DNA from: Prevotella sp. UBA4376
GTDB taxonomy: Bacteria; Bacteroidota; Bacteroidia; Bacteroidales; Bacteroidaceae
Length of the DNA stretch: 13,306 bases
Direction: 5' to 3'
NCBI GenBank assembly: GCA_002391185.1
Contig: DGRY01000125.1
Location: 1 to 13,306 of the forward strand
Shown here: positions 12,740-13,306 of the stretch, piece after piece
Layout of the letters: every line of letters begins with the position of its first letter
How positions within the stretch are numbered: the first letter of the stretch is position 1
Notes under the pieces: generated by a model
Databases searched by the model: none
What the model was told of the DNA's origin: nothing
The model's input: only the letters and a program-made list of their open reading frames with translations
Made by a program: the position numbers and the translations under genes

Positions 12740-13306
12740 CTTTTAAATTTTCTGATAATACGCATAGGCAAATAAAATGCCAATGCGCCAATGGTGAGGA
12801 AGCAATTAACAGCTGTGATTCTAAGGAAATCGCGATATGGTCTAAAACTGCTCACTCTTTCTTCCTGTGGGGGGTAATAAACCTGCACAGGTATGCTTAT
12901 AATCTTTATTCCCTTCCACGCTGAATAAACAAGGAACTCAAGTTCACTTTCATAGCGTGATGTGATGAACCACCCTTGGCTCAACATATGAAGAGGATAA
13001 AGACGATAACCCGTCTGAGTATCTTCAAGCTTAATTCCTGTTTGAAAATGAAACCAGAAATTGCTGAACTTATTGGCAAAGTTATTACCATGCGGCATAT
13101 TGGGGTTAGAAAAATCACGAGCCCCTACGATGAAAGCACCTTTGTTCTGCATGAACGTTTCAATAAAAAGTGGTATGTCTTCTGGAAAATGCTGCCCATC
13201 ACTATCTATGGTAATAGCATATTCATAGCCCATACGTATAGCTCGTGCAAATCCCTCTTTTAAAGCAGTTCCCTTACCTTTATTTTGCTCATAGCACACT
13301 ATCTCG
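12736..13306 (-). CDS. Family 2 glycosyltransferase, N-terminus beyond the window
   Basis: About 190 C-terminal residues of a GT-A glycosyltransferase similar to dolichyl-phosphate mannose synthases. Visible are NKGKGTALKEGF, the metal- and nucleotide-binding DSDGQH (equivalent of DxD), a GARDFSNPNMP loop, DTQTGYRLYP and a late ESELEFLVYSAWKG, followed by one hydrophobic segment (NCFLTIGALAFYLPMRI) and a basic tail. The frame continues through the window edge (EIVCYEQ...), so the GTG at 13299 is an internal valine and not a start; roughly 50-60 N-terminal residues are missing. The stop TGA overlaps the next gene's ATG. It would transfer a sugar to a lipid or polyene acceptor at the cytoplasmic membrane face. 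Genes of this type sit beside the exporter in aryl-polyene clusters. Confidence 0.9.
   Translation of the reverse strand, partial: EIVCYEQNKGKGTALKEGFARAIRMGYEYAITIDSDGQHFPEDIPLFIETFMQNKGAFIVGARDFSNPNMPHGNNFANKFSNFWFHFQTGIKLEDTQTGYRLYPLHMLSQGWFITSRYESELEFLVYSAWKGIKIISIPVQVYYPPQEERVSSFRPYRDFLRITAVNCFLTIGALAFYLPMRIIRKFKR

Noticed and set aside
13297..13299. GTG as start of the glycosyltransferase
   Set aside because: The frame stays open to the window edge and the NKGKG motif normally lies 50-60 residues into these enzymes, so the gene is cut by the edge.

Overview
The window looks like chromosomal DNA from a Prevotella-like member of the Bacteroidales. The grounds are repeated Bacteroidetes-type promoters (-7 element TAnnTTTG, -33 TTG/TTTG), start codons mostly without Shine-Dalgarno sequences, a Mfa/FimA-type fimbrillin lipoprotein, and an MMPL exporter fused to an acyltransferase beside a retinol-saturase-like oxidoreductase and a family 2 glycosyltransferase. 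Long AT-rich intergenic spaces carry dispersed hairpin repeats. There is no rRNA or tRNA gene, insertion sequence or CRISPR array.

Left part (1-2290): the first ten codons of a gene leaving the left edge, preceded by a 36-bp perfect AT palindrome; a YbjJ-like MFS transporter on the minus strand; and a divergent Fur-family regulator. The two divergent genes share one compact control region in which both promoters interleave around small dyads. A repeat-rich spacer of about 380 bp and a bidirectional terminator then separate the regulator from the convergent fimbrillin gene.

Middle part (2288-8194): an orphan fimbrillin lipoprotein gene on the minus strand with a promoter about 134 nt upstream of its start. 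A 700-bp gene-free stretch follows, holding a strong minus-strand terminator (12-bp stem, GNRA loop, U-tract) and a weak promoter match, which I read as a candidate free-standing small RNA. Then four plus-strand genes: a YitT/DUF2179 membrane protein, a shortened DnaJ/CbpA-like co-chaperone, a secreted GH25 lysozyme whose promoter places the transcript start practically at the ATG, and a zinc-ribbon/single-TM/helical-repeat membrane protein. GC-rich REP-like repeats and pyrimidine-rich hairpin elements fill the gaps.

Right part (8188-13306): a tightly coupled minus-strand operon, in transcription order a truncated-by-the-edge GT2 glycosyltransferase, an MMPL/RND exporter fused to a PlsC-type acyltransferase, and a CrtI/retinol-saturase-like FAD oxidoreductase. 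This gene set is typical of the distal end of aryl-polyene/flexirubin-type pigment-lipid clusters in Bacteroidetes. The core polyketide genes would lie beyond the right edge, so that assignment is an inference from context. The operon's last ORF overlaps the convergent zinc-ribbon gene by 7 bp. I did not find a demonstrably novel system; the small-RNA candidate, the leaderless lysozyme promoter and the exporter-acyltransferase operon are the parts most worth testing.
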